Shown piece by piece: positions 22,505-30,712 of a stretch of DNA of 43,394 nt. Made by a program: the position numbers and the translations under genes. The DNA is from Streptomyces huiliensis (GTDB lineage Bacteria; Actinomycetota; Actinomycetes; Streptomycetales; Streptomycetaceae). Positions within the stretch are counted from its first letter, which is position 1. Every line of letters starts with the position of its first letter. The notes beneath the pieces are model-generated. The model did no database searches, had not been told where the DNA came from, and saw only the letters and a program-made list of their open reading frames with translations. Where the stretch lies: the NCBI RefSeq assembly GCF_020037025.1, contig NZ_JAIQLH010000121.1, forward strand, positions 1 to 43,394, read 5' to 3'.

Positions 22505-22570
22505 CCCCCCGGTCCGGCACTCGTGCCGGGCCGGGGGGATTCTTTTTTTCGTGCCCCCGGCCGGGGGCAC
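22505..22570 (+). terminator. intrinsic terminator of the rodlin gene plus a second palindrome
   Basis: A 16-bp stem (22505-22520 with 22523-22538, one mismatch) is followed by seven T (22543-22549), a textbook rho-independent terminator and rare in being U-rich in this genome. A perfect 20-base palindrome follows at once (22551-22570). Confidence 0.85.
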
Positions 22571-22637
22571 GCCTATTTCCGGTCCGGCCGCGGTTCCCCC
22601 TCCGCCGGGCGGACGGGAATTCCCGGGCCCTGGCCCC

Positions 22638-22666
22638 TTGACGCAACTCTGGTCCAGTCCAACGAT
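22638..22666 (+). promoter_or_regulatory. chitinase promoter with DasR-like site
   Basis: TTGACG (22638-22643), a 17-base spacer and AACGAT (22661-22666) form the promoter. The spacer holds TGGTCCAGTCCA (22650-22661), close to the dre element (TGGTCTAGACCA) bound by DasR, the N-acetylglucosamine-sensing repressor of chitin genes. Confidence 0.6.
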
Positions 22667-22721
22667 GTTCAGCGCGCAACCGCCCCCACCCCGTGCACCA
22701 CTCAGCCACCGGGAGTATCCG

Positions 22722-24473
22722 TTGAGACGACGCCAGCCCTTCCGCGCCGTGGTGGCCGCGCTGGCCACCGCGCTCGCCGGCGCGGGACTCGCACTCGGCG
22801 GCGCCGGCACGGCGACCGCCGCCCCCGCCGCCGTCCCCTTACCCCCACGGGTCTTCGCGCCCTACTTCGAGACGTACGGCTCCGACAGCCCGGCCGCGCT
22901 CGCCGAGAAGTCGGGAGCCAAGCACCTCACCCTCGCCTTCCTCCAGACCGAGGCCAAGGGGTCCTGCACGCCCTACTGGAACGGCGACACCGGCAAGCCG
23001 GTGGACCCGTCGGTCTTCGGCTCCGACATCACGGCCATCCGCGCCCGCGGCGGGGACGTCATACCGTCCTTCGGCGGGTACGCGGCCGACAACGGCGGCA
23101 CCGAACTCGCCGACAGCTGTACCGACGTCGACCGCATAGCCGAGGCGTTCGAAAAGGTGATCACCACCTACGACGTCACCCGGCTCGACCTCGACATCGA
23201 GGACAACTCGCTGACCAACACCGCCGGGATCGACCGCCGCAACAAGGCGATCAAGAAGGTCCAGGACTGGGCCGCCGCCAACGGTCGGACCGTGCAGATC
23301 GCCTACACCCTGCCGACCACCACCCGGGGCCTCGCGGACAGCGGACTCGCCGTCCTCCGCAACGCCGTCGACAACGGCGCCCGGGTGGACGTCGTCAACA
23401 TCATGACGTTCGACTACTACGACGGGGCGCAGCACGACATGGCCGCCGACACCGTCACCGCCGCCGAGGGCCTGCACACCCAACTCGGCGCCCTGTACCC
23501 GGGGAAGAGCGACGCCCAGCGGTGGGCGATGGTCGGCGTCACCGAGATGCCGGGCATCGACGACTACGGGCCGGCCGAGACGTTCACCACCCAGGACGCG
23601 GTCAAGGTCTACGACTGGGCCGTCGGCAAGGGCATCAACACCCTCTCGTTCTGGGCGCTCCAGCGCGACAACGGCGGCTGCCCCGGTACCAAGGGTTCCG
23701 ACACGTGCTCGGGGATCGTCCAGGACACCTGGTACTTCACCCACACCTTCGCGCCGTTCACCGGCGGCGGGTCGACGGAGCAGGACTTCTCGATCGCCGT
23801 CTCACCCGGTGCCGCCTCCGTCCCGCCGGGCGGTACCGCCGGCGCGACCGTGGCCACGCGCGCGGTGTCCGGGCCCGCGCAGACCGTGCGACTCGCGGCG
23901 AGCGGTCTGCCGAAGGGCGTGACGGCGGAGTTCAGCCCGTCGTCGGTGACCGCCGGCGAGTCGGCGCGGCTCACGTTCACCGTCGCCAAGGACGCGGCGC
24001 CCGGCACCTACCCGTTGACGGTGACCGGCACCGCGCCCTCCGGGAGTCACACGGCAGCGTTCGCCCTGACCGTCACCGGCGGCGGCACGCCGGGCCGGGT
24101 GGTCAACGGCGACTTCGAGTCGGGCGGCACCGGGCCGTGGACGTGCGACGGCGGCGCCTCGGTGGTCAAGAGCCCGGTGCACGGCGGCTCTTACGCGCTG
24201 CGGACCGCGCCGGCGGGCGGCGGGACCGGCGAGTGCCGGCAGACCCTGACCCTCTCCCCCGCCACCTCGTACACGCTCACCGGCTGGGTGCGGGGCGACT
24301 ACGCGTTCCTCGGCGTCTCCGGCGGGGCGAACGCGAGCCGCTGGGCGTCCGCCGGCGACTGGACCCGGCTGTCCGTTCCCTTCACGACCGACTCCACCGG
24401 GCGGGTGACGGTCTACGTACACGGCTGGTTCGGGCAGGGTGCCGTCCTCGCGGACGACATCGCGCTCGGCTGA
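22722..24473 (+). CDS. secreted GH18 chitinase with C-terminal carbohydrate-binding region, TTG start
   Basis: The protein is 583 residues. TTG 22722 is chosen because GGGAG lies 6 bases upstream and a signal peptide follows (MRRRQPFRAVVAALATALAGAGLALGG...). The in-frame ATG at 22665 falls inside the promoter -10. The GH18 barrel (about 45-345) has the catalytic LDLDIED motif, SFGGY and the late SFWALQRDN strand. An Ig/NEW-like beta domain follows (about 350-450), then a CBM4/9-like module (RVVNGDFESGGTGPWTCDG... to the end). It hydrolyses chitin outside the cell. Codon 40 (22839-22841) is TTA, so translation needs the bldA tRNA. It is probably DasR-regulated. Confidence 0.92.
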   Translation: MRRRQPFRAVVAALATALAGAGLALGGAGTATAAPAAVPLPPRVFAPYFETYGSDSPAALAEKSGAKHLTLAFLQTEAKGSCTPYWNGDTGKPVDPSVFGSDITAIRARGGDVIPSFGGYAADNGGTELADSCTDVDRIAEAFEKVITTYDVTRLDLDIEDNSLTNTAGIDRRNKAIKKVQDWAAANGRTVQIAYTLPTTTRGLADSGLAVLRNAVDNGARVDVVNIMTFDYYDGAQHDMAADTVTAAEGLHTQLGALYPGKSDAQRWAMVGVTEMPGIDDYGPAETFTTQDAVKVYDWAVGKGINTLSFWALQRDNGGCPGTKGSDTCSGIVQDTWYFTHTFAPFTGGGSTEQDFSIAVSPGAASVPPGGTAGATVATRAVSGPAQTVRLAASGLPKGVTAEFSPSSVTAGESARLTFTVAKDAAPGTYPLTVTGTAPSGSHTAAFALTVTGGGTPGRVVNGDFESGGTGPWTCDGGASVVKSPVHGGSYALRTAPAGGGTGECRQTLTLSPATSYTLTGWVRGDYAFLGVSGGANASRWASAGDWTRLSVPFTTDSTGRVTVYVHGWFGQGAVLADDIALG

Positions 24474-24490
24474 CGCGTCGTCCGGTACGC

Positions 24491-24518
24491 GGGGCCCGCC
24501 GGACGGCCGGCGGGCCCC
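24491..24518 (+). terminator. hairpin terminator of the chitinase gene
   Basis: A perfect 12-bp GC stem (24491-24502 with 24507-24518, ACGG loop) lies 18 bases after the stop. Confidence 0.65.
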
Positions 24519-24674
24519 GTGCCGTTCCCCTGAGGGCGCACCGTTCTCCGGTGGGGCGCGCGGGACGATGTGGGGTCTCGCGGCGCGGTGGCCCACGCCC
24601 GCGCGGAGGCGGCCGCGACACCTATGGAGTCGGTCAAGGCACCCGTCGGCCGGTCCGGATCGTCTACAGTCGCG

Positions 24675-24778
24675 TAGGGGGTGCCTGATGGATCTCCGCG
24701 GCGTCGCGACGCCCGGCACGTGCTCTCGCCGCACCGGACGCCGCTCCTTCCCCACGGAGATCCATCAGACACCCCCTA
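24675..24778. mobile_element. MITE-like 100-bp inverted-repeat element between TA dinucleotides
   Basis: The two ends are inverted copies of one another over 27 bases with only two differences. The left end reads TAGGGGGTGCCTGATGGATC and on through CTCCGCGG. The right end read inward is the same, with T for C at positions 10 and 25. Exactly 100 bases lie between the flanking TA pairs, which fits a TA target duplication of the IS630/Tc1 type. It holds no gene. On the minus strand both differences become G-U pairs, so an RNA from that strand would fold into an almost perfect 27-bp hairpin. Confidence 0.55.
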
Positions 24779-24880
24779 GACCGTCCACCTCCGGTGGACC
24801 GTCCACCGCTGTGGAGACGTCCGGCCCGTACCGTCGTCGCGGGCGGGCCACCGCCCTCGACCGCCGGAGGCCGCTCAGCC

Positions 24881-25561
24881 GTGTTGCTCGCGCCCGCTCC
24901 GCCCGCCGCCCTCGCCGTCGACCTCCTCGACGCCTCCTCCCTGCTGTCGTCCTTCGGGGCGGTCGGGGTGGCGGTCGTCCTGTTCGCCGAGACCGGCCTG
25001 CTGGTCGGCTTCTTCCTGCCCGGGGACTCCCTGCTGTTCACCGCCGGCCTGCTCTGCCGGCCCGGGACACGCTCCGGGCCGCACCTGGACCTCGCCGAGG
25101 TGCTGGTGTGCGCGGCGGCCGGGGCGCTGGCCGGGGCGCAGTGCGGCTATCTGATCGGGCGGCGCGGCGGGCGGCCGCTGCTGGCCCGCTCCCGCAACCG
25201 GCGGCTGCTCGACGGCGCGGCGCGGGCCGAGGAGCTGCTCGGCCGGTACGGACACGCCCGGGCGGTCGTGCTGGCCCGGTTCGTCCCCGTGGTGCGCACC
25301 GTGCTCAACCCGCTGGCCGGCGCCCTCGCGGTGCCGCGGCGGACGTTCCTGGCGTGGCAGGTGGCGGGCGGGCTGCTGTGGACCGCCGGGCTGGTGCTGG
25401 CCGGGTACGCGCTGGGGTCGGTCGTGCCGGACGTCGACCGGTACCTGCTGCCGCTGGTGGCGGCGGTGGTGGTGCTCTCGCTGCTGCCGTTCGCCGTGGA
25501 GCTGCTGCGCGCCCGCCGCCGGGCGGCGGCCGGCCGGCGCGGCGGCGACGGGCGCGGGTAG
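24881..25561 (+). CDS. DedA/SNARE-associated family membrane protein
   Basis: GTG 24881 (GGAGG upstream) gives 226 residues. The DedA landmarks are LFAETGLLVGFFLPGDSLLFTAGLL (E-x-x-x-x-(F/P)-(L/I)-PG-(D/E)), GAQCGYLIGRRGGR and the FVPVVRTVLNPLAGALAVPRRTFLAWQVAGGLLW block. In characterised members this last block holds the key Arg and re-entrant loop. DedA proteins recycle lipid carriers such as undecaprenyl phosphate across the membrane or support membrane potential and drug resistance. A PAP2 phosphatase follows 48 bases downstream on the same strand. The pair may together recycle polyprenyl-phosphate carriers, which is an inference. Confidence 0.92.
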   Translation: MLLAPAPPAALAVDLLDASSLLSSFGAVGVAVVLFAETGLLVGFFLPGDSLLFTAGLLCRPGTRSGPHLDLAEVLVCAAAGALAGAQCGYLIGRRGGRPLLARSRNRRLLDGAARAEELLGRYGHARAVVLARFVPVVRTVLNPLAGALAVPRRTFLAWQVAGGLLWTAGLVLAGYALGSVVPDVDRYLLPLVAAVVVLSLLPFAVELLRARRRAAAGRRGGDGRG

Positions 25562-25609
25562 GCGGGTGGGAGCGGACGGACGGCGGGAGCCACTACGGGG
25601 AGGGGGGAC

Positions 25610-26227
25610 ATGACGGTCACTCCACTGGCCTTCGACGGATCCGGGATCGACGGCGGCCTCTACACGGCCGTCACCCGGGCGGCACGTGAGGCCCCCTGGC
25701 TGCTCAACGACACCGCCTCCGCCTGGTCGGCGCTGGGTCTCGCGGCGTTCGCGGCGCTGATGACGGCGGCCTGGTGGCGGGCGCGCCGGGCGGACGCGCC
25801 GGTGATGGCGCGGGCGCTGGCCGTGCCGCTGATCGTGGCGCTGGCGTACGGCGTGAGCCTCGCGCTCAAGGAGCTGGTGCGGGAGGACCGGCCGTGCCGG
25901 TCGCTGCCCGGCCGCTTCGCGCTGGAGGCGTGTCCCGCGCCGGGCGACTGGTCGTTCCCCAGCGACCACGCGGTCGTCGCCTTCGCCGCGGCGGCGGCGC
26001 TCTGGGTCGTGGACCGGGTGCTGGCGGCGGGCGCCGTCCCGGCCGCGGTGGTGATGGCCGCCTCGCGGGTCTGGGTGGGCGTCCACTACCCGCACGACGT
26101 GGCGGCGGGCGCCCTGGTCGGCGTCGCCCTGGCCGCGCCGCTGACCGTGTCGGCCGCGCGGGGCGCGCCCTGGGTGGCGCGGGCGCGCAGGGGGCCGCTG
26201 CGCGCCCTGCTGTTGTCGTCCGCGTGA
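25610..26227 (+). CDS. PAP2-family lipid phosphatase
   Basis: This 205-residue membrane protein starts at ATG 25610, with a very strong GGGGAGGGGGG upstream. All three phosphatase motifs are present: KELVREDRP, PSDHAV and SRVWVGVHYPHDV (catalytic His residues in the last two). About five or six helices are predicted. Family members remove phosphate from undecaprenyl pyrophosphate or phosphatidic acid at the outer face of the membrane. It probably forms an operon with the DedA gene. It converges with the deacetylase gene. Confidence 0.92.
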   Translation: MTVTPLAFDGSGIDGGLYTAVTRAAREAPWLLNDTASAWSALGLAAFAALMTAAWWRARRADAPVMARALAVPLIVALAYGVSLALKELVREDRPCRSLPGRFALEACPAPGDWSFPSDHAVVAFAAAAALWVVDRVLAAGAVPAAVVMAASRVWVGVHYPHDVAAGALVGVALAAPLTVSAARGAPWVARARRGPLRALLLSSA

Positions 26228-26258
26228 CGGGCCTCCGCGTGACAGGCTTGGTGCCGCG

Positions 26259-27206
26259 TCAGCACTGGAGGGGGTACGGGACCTGTTCGGTGGTGGGGCC
26301 GGTGTTGCGGCACATCTGGTAGCCCTGTTCGCGGAGGTCGCTGATGATGCCGGGGAGGGCGTCGGGGAAGCTGCTGAAGAGGTGGCCGAGGATGACCCCG
26401 TTGTTCTTCTCCTCCGGGGTGGCCTCGCGGACGGTGGTCCGGATGGCCTCGGCGTCCCGGAACGCGCCGTCGGACTGCTGCCAGTCGTAGGTGTCGATCG
26501 TCCAGTTGCAGACGCGCTGCCCGAGGCCGGCGGCGACCTCCGTCTCGCGCGGGCCGACGTCGCCGTAGGGCGGGCGCAGGAAGTTGCCGGGGAGCCCGTT
26601 GCGCAGCTCGTCCTGGAGCTCCTGGTCCGTCAGCCGGGTGAGCTGACGGTGCGACCAGGTGTGGCTGCCGACCCAGTGGCCCTGCTGCCGGAGGGTGGTC
26701 GTGATCTGCGGGTACTGGGAGGCGTACTTGTTGATGAGGAAGAACGCGGCGCGGACGCCCTGCGCCTGGAGCTGGGCGCCGATGCGGGTGGCGCGTTCGG
26801 GGTCGCTGTAGGCCCAGTCGTCGAGGGAGAGGAGCACCCGGCCGGAGGTGTTGCCGCAGCGTTCCCGGTCGTAGCCGGCCGCGGGGTCGGGGACCAGGGC
26901 CTGGGCCTGCCGGCCGCCTGCCGGGTGGTGGTCGGCGCCCTCGGGGGCGCCCTGGCCCACCGGCCGGTCGTGCGCGGCGGCGGGACGCGTGCCGCAGGTG
27001 CCCATGGCCGTGCCGTGCCGGTGGTCGTCGTGCGCGCCGCCCGGCCTGGCCTGGGGCTCGCACTCCGGGCGGTCGTCCACCGCGTTCACCGCGAAGGCCG
27101 ATCCTGCCACCAGCACGGCCGCGGCGGCGGCCGTCTTCAGCGGCACCCTCTTGCGGCGCCGGTGGCGTCCGCGGCCGCGCCGGAGGACGCCACGGATTTC
27201 CGACAT
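26259..27206 (-). CDS. membrane-anchored NodB-type polysaccharide deacetylase
   Basis: This 315-residue protein starts at ATG 27206 with GAGGAG upstream. A basic start (RRGRGRHRRRKR) and one helix (AAAAAVLVAGSAFAVNAV) anchor it. A His/Asp/Gly linker follows. The NodB domain begins at about residue 120. Its motifs are LSLDDW (the acid pair, in place of TFDDG), GSHTWSHRQL (metal His pair), LRPPYGD, IDTYDWQ and VILGHLF. Such enzymes remove acetyl groups from peptidoglycan, chitin oligomers or other polymers outside the cell. The first motif is a variant, but both aspartates are kept, so activity is likely. Substrate unknown. Confidence 0.88.
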   Translation of the reverse strand: MSEIRGVLRRGRGRHRRRKRVPLKTAAAAAVLVAGSAFAVNAVDDRPECEPQARPGGAHDDHRHGTAMGTCGTRPAAAHDRPVGQGAPEGADHHPAGGRQAQALVPDPAAGYDRERCGNTSGRVLLSLDDWAYSDPERATRIGAQLQAQGVRAAFFLINKYASQYPQITTTLRQQGHWVGSHTWSHRQLTRLTDQELQDELRNGLPGNFLRPPYGDVGPRETEVAAGLGQRVCNWTIDTYDWQQSDGAFRDAEAIRTTVREATPEEKNNGVILGHLFSSFPDALPGIISDLREQGYQMCRNTGPTTEQVPYPLQC

Positions 27207-27720
27207 GCTGACTCCTCAACGGTGCGGCCCGGCGGCGGGCGGCCGGTCCGGCACCTCACGCCCGGTGCCCGCGGGCGCGGCGAAGCCCGCCCCGGGGACA
27301 GGCACCCGAGCTGGATCGGTGATCTTGGCTCCAGCCTCAGGGCAGGTATCCGGTCCCGCAACCGATGGGTCCGCCGTCCGGTCCGTCCGGGGCGCGGGAG
27401 CCGTCGCGGCCTCAGGTCCGGGCGGGCGGACGGGGATTCGGGGGCCGGTCCCGGAGGGATCCGCGAGCGCGGCGACCAGTTCCGATCGTCGCGGCGGGCA
27501 GGTCACGTCCGATATCGACCATCGCCGACCCCCGCCGACCGGCGGAGACCGCCGGGCCGGAGGCCGGTGGCGGACCGGCCGCCACACCCCGTCCGCTTCC
27601 CCCGAACGGCCCCCTTCCGAGGTGAAATACGGAAGAATCCGGCCGAGGATCCAGGCGACGGACGGCGGGCCACCCGGGCGCCGTCGCCCCCCACCCCTTA
27701 CGCCGGCGGAGGAGCCCAAC
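27207..27720. other. intergenic region between the divergent deacetylase and GS-like genes
   Basis: About 510 bases with no supported gene. Open frames here are unbroken only because of GC bias and lack ribosome-binding sites. It must hold two divergent promoters, but no confident -35/-10 pair was found. The stretch near 27620-27645 is slightly AT-richer and is the likeliest promoter zone for the GS-like gene. Confidence 0.4.
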
Positions 27721-29079
27721 ATGCAGAGGCCGGAACGGGAACGCGCGGAGTCGGCCGCCCGGCAGGAGGCCGCGCGGCTCACCGCGCTCGGGGTGCAGGC
27801 CGTCGCGCTCACCTGGGTGGACAACGCCGGCATCACCCGCGTCAAGGCCGTCCCCACCGCCCGGCTCGCGCACGCGGCGCGGTGGGGTGTCGGGATGTCG
27901 CCCGTCTTCGACGTCTACCTCACCGACGACTCCAGCGTCACCAGCCCCCACATCGGCGGCCCCGACGGCGATCTGCGCCTCTTCCCCGACCTCGACCGGC
28001 TGACCGTGCTGGCCGCCCAGCGCGGCTGGGCCTGGGCGCCCGTCGACCGGTTCGAGCAGGACGGGCGCCCGTACGCGGCCTGCCAGCGGCGGTTCGCCCG
28101 CCGGATGGCCGCGCGGGCGGCCGAGCGGGGGTTGCGGCTGCGGATGGGGTTCGAGACCGAGTGGGTGGTCGCCGGCCGCGCCGGGCCGGGCTCCGGCGGC
28201 CCGCCGCCCGGCGCGGGGCCGGCGTACGGCATGGCCCGGGTGGTCGAGCTGTCCGACTACCTCCGGGACGTGCTGGACGCGCTCACCGCCCAGCGCGTCG
28301 AGGTGCTCCAGCTCCATCCGGAGTACACGCCCGGCCAGTTCGAGGTGTCCGTGGCCCCCGCCGATCCCGTCGGCGCGGCCGACCTGGCGGTGCTCGTCCG
28401 GGAGACGGTCCGCGCGGTGTCCCTCGCGCACGGGTTCGACGCGCTGTTCGGGCCCGTCGTCGCCCCCGACACCGTCGGCAACGGCGCGCACCTGCACCTG
28501 AGCCTGCTGCGCGAGGAACGCGACCTGTGCCGGGGCGGCGACGGCCCCTGCGGGATGACGGCGGAGTGCGCGGCGTTCCTCGCCGGCGTGCTCCGCGAAC
28601 TCCCCGCGCTGCTGGCCCTGGGCGCCCCCTCCCCCGCCAGCCACCTCCGGCTGCGTCCCTCGCACTGGGCCGGGGCGTACGCCTGCTGGGGGCCGGAGAA
28701 CCGGGAGGCCGCCCTGCGGTTCGTCCCGGGGCCGCCGGAGGCCGAGGACCAGGCCAACGCCGAGGTGAAGTGCTTCGACGGCGCCGCCAACCCGTACCTC
28801 GTGACCGGCGCGGTGATCGCCGCCGGGCTCGCCGGGATCGCGGCCGGGGCGACGCTGCCGCCGCCGGTCGCGGGCGATCCGGCGCTCGGCGGCGGGCACG
28901 AGCGGCTGCCGGACTCGCCGGCCGCCGCGCTGGACCGCTTCACCCGCTCCGAGGTGCTCCGCGAGGCGCTCGGCGACCCCCTCTTCGGAGCCGTCGCCGC
29001 CGTCCGCCGCGGCGAGATCGAGCGGTACGAAGGGGCGACGGCCGAGGAGCTCCCCGCGGCGACCAGGGGGCGGTACTGA
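27721..29079 (+). CDS. glutamine-synthetase-like ligase (FluG C-terminal half / gamma-glutamyl ligase type)
   Basis: This 452-residue protein starts at ATG 27721 with GGAGGAG upstream. A GS beta-grasp N-terminus (VALTWVDNAGITRVKAVPTARL) precedes the catalytic domain. The metal/ATP residues are in MGFETEWVV, LHPEYTPGQFEVSV, GNGAHLHLS, LRPSHWAGAYACWGPENREAALRFV and AEVKCFDGAANPYL. The sequence lacks the adenylation-site region of true GlnA and belongs to the GlnA-like group that joins glutamate to amines (polyamines, ethanolamine, isopropylamine). An amidohydrolase gene follows by one base. In fungal FluG the two activities are one protein. The amine substrate cannot be told from sequence. Confidence 0.9.
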   Translation: MQRPERERAESAARQEAARLTALGVQAVALTWVDNAGITRVKAVPTARLAHAARWGVGMSPVFDVYLTDDSSVTSPHIGGPDGDLRLFPDLDRLTVLAAQRGWAWAPVDRFEQDGRPYAACQRRFARRMAARAAERGLRLRMGFETEWVVAGRAGPGSGGPPPGAGPAYGMARVVELSDYLRDVLDALTAQRVEVLQLHPEYTPGQFEVSVAPADPVGAADLAVLVRETVRAVSLAHGFDALFGPVVAPDTVGNGAHLHLSLLREERDLCRGGDGPCGMTAECAAFLAGVLRELPALLALGAPSPASHLRLRPSHWAGAYACWGPENREAALRFVPGPPEAEDQANAEVKCFDGAANPYLVTGAVIAAGLAGIAAGATLPPPVAGDPALGGGHERLPDSPAAALDRFTRSEVLREALGDPLFGAVAAVRRGEIERYEGATAEELPAATRGRY

Positions 29080-29080
29080 C

Positions 29081-30229
29081 ATGAGCACCGCCGTTCCGCC
29101 GCTCGCCCTGCCCGCCCTGGTCGATCACCACTGCCACGGTGTGGCCCGGTCCGACCTCGGCCCGGACGCGTTCGTCTCCTTCCTCAGCGAGTCGGACGCG
29201 CCCGCCGCGCCCGGCACCAGCTTCTTCGACAGCCAGCTCGGCTACGCCGTCCGCCGCTGGTGCCCGCCGCTGCTGGGCCTCGACCCGCACTGCGCGCCCG
29301 CCGAGTACCTGGAGCGACGGCGCGAGCTGGGCCCGGCGGAGGCGGCCCGGCGGCTGCTCGGCGCCACCGGGATCACGGACTACGTGGTGGACACCGGCAT
29401 CCCCGGCGATCTGACGTCCCCTCAGGAGCTGGCCCGCATGGGCGGTGCCGTCTGGCACGAGGTGGTGCGCCTCGAGCGGCTGGCCGAGCACGTCGCCGAC
29501 ACGGCGGACGGCCCGGCGGGCTTCCTCACCGGCCTCGCCGACGCGGTGGAGGCGGCCGCCGGTCGGGCCGTCGCCTTCAAGTCGGTGGCCGCGTACCGCT
29601 ACGGGCTGGACTTCGAGCCCAACCCGCCCGGCCGGACGGAGGTGCGCCTGGCGGCCGACCGGTGGCTGGCCCACCGGGCCCCGGGCGGCCGGGTGTCCGA
29701 CCCGGTGCTCCTCCGCCACCTGCTGTGGTCCGCGGCCGAGACGGGCCTGCCGCTCCAGTTGCACACCGGCTTCGGCGACCCGGACCTGCGCCTGCACCGC
29801 TGCGACCCGTCCCTGCTCACCGACTTCGCCCGGGCCGTCCGCCCCACGGGCTCCGCCCTGGTGCTGCTCCACTGCTACCCGTACCACCGCGGCGCGGCCT
29901 ACCTCGCCCACGCCTTCCCGCACGTCTACGCCGACCTCGGACTGGCCCTGTCGTACAGCGGCGCCCGGGCCGAGGCGGTCCTCGCGGAGGCCCTGGAGCT
30001 GGCCCCCTTCGGCAAGTTGATGTTCTCGACCGACGCGTACGGCCTCCCCGAGCTGTACGTGGTGGGCGCCGCCCTGTTCCGGCGCGGCCTGGACCGGCTG
30101 CTGGCCGGCTGGGTGGGCGACGGCGCCTGGTCGGCGTCGGACGCGGCGCGGGTGGCGGAACTGATCGGCGCGGGGAACGCTCGGCGGGTGTACGGGCTGG
30201 GGCGGTCGGGCTCTCCGCCCGCGCACTGA
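29081..30229 (+). CDS. amidohydrolase-2 family enzyme (FluG N-terminal half type)
   Basis: This 382-residue protein starts at ATG 29081, one base after the GS-like stop, with AGGGGG just before it; the two are surely co-expressed. TIM-barrel metal residues are visible: DHHCHG (His-x-His), a central Lys in FKSVAAYRYGL, LQLHTGFGDPDL, VLLHCYPYHR and FSTDAYGLPEL (Asp). The family hydrolyses or decarboxylates small molecules. With the ligase it may hydrolyse the gamma-glutamyl amide product or a related compound. The C-terminus (ARVAELIGAGNARRVYGL) is typical of the family. Confidence 0.9.
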   Translation: MSTAVPPLALPALVDHHCHGVARSDLGPDAFVSFLSESDAPAAPGTSFFDSQLGYAVRRWCPPLLGLDPHCAPAEYLERRRELGPAEAARRLLGATGITDYVVDTGIPGDLTSPQELARMGGAVWHEVVRLERLAEHVADTADGPAGFLTGLADAVEAAAGRAVAFKSVAAYRYGLDFEPNPPGRTEVRLAADRWLAHRAPGGRVSDPVLLRHLLWSAAETGLPLQLHTGFGDPDLRLHRCDPSLLTDFARAVRPTGSALVLLHCYPYHRGAAYLAHAFPHVYADLGLALSYSGARAEAVLAEALELAPFGKLMFSTDAYGLPELYVVGAALFRRGLDRLLAGWVGDGAWSASDAARVAELIGAGNARRVYGLGRSGSPPAH

Positions 30230-30359
30230 GCCCCGGCGGCCGGGGTGGCGGGTCCCGGCGCACCGTCGGCCCACACCCCGGGGCCGGCCGGCCGTCGCCG
30301 GGGCGCGAGGCCGGTGGGCGCGGGGAGCACGCCGCGGGGCCCGGGACGGTGGACGGCCC

Positions 30360-30620
30360 GGCCAGGCGCCGAGTCCGGTCCGCCGCCGCCGGGGCGAGTC
30401 CGGTGCCGCCCGGACGTCGTCCGGCGAGCAGGAGCAGCGCCCCCGCGACGGCGACGCCGGCCGCCGTCCAGAACGAGACGGTGTAGCCGTGGGCGGCGGG
30501 GACGGTGCTGTGCGACACGGTCCGCGAGGCCAGGATGGCCGCGGCGAGCTGGCTGCCGACGGCGCCGCCGACGGTTCGGGCGACGGTAAGGGACAGGTGA
30601 GTTCGAGCCCATGCGAACAT
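30360..30620 (-). pseudogene. C-terminal remnant of a DHA2-type MFS exporter
   Basis: Minus-strand codons from about 30590 give LTVARTVGGAVGSQLAAAIL, then HGYTVSFWTAAGVAVAGALLLLAG. This is the last two membrane helices of a 14-helix DHA2 exporter. The other 400 or so residues are missing: the stretch starts right at the divergent TetR promoter region, and the frame has no proper end, running on into the neighbouring gene's antisense. It is thus the stump of an exporter gene deleted from its 5' side, leaving its regulator behind. The end given here is approximate. Confidence 0.7.
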
Positions 30621-30627
30621 CGTTCGC
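30613..30627. promoter_or_regulatory. palindrome, possible TetR operator
   Basis: GCGAACATCGTTCGC has perfect 6-bp arms around three bases and lies in the gap between the exporter remnant and the TetR gene. Likely the TetR binding site. Confidence 0.5.
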
Positions 30628-30628
30628 G

Positions 30629-30647
30629 TTAGGCAAGGCTAAGTTAA
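30629..30647. promoter_or_regulatory. iron-box-like site (DmdR/IdeR)
   Basis: TTAGGCAAGGCTAAGTTAA agrees at 15 of 19 positions with TTAGGTTAGGCTAACCTAA, the site of the iron-dependent repressors IdeR and DmdR. It touches the palindrome next to it, so iron and the TetR protein may have acted together on the lost exporter. Confidence 0.55.
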
Positions 30648-30712
30648 GTAGATGTCGCCCGCAAGCAGTCGCGACCTCGGGACCGTCACCCTCCGCTGTG
30701 TAAGGTGACGGT

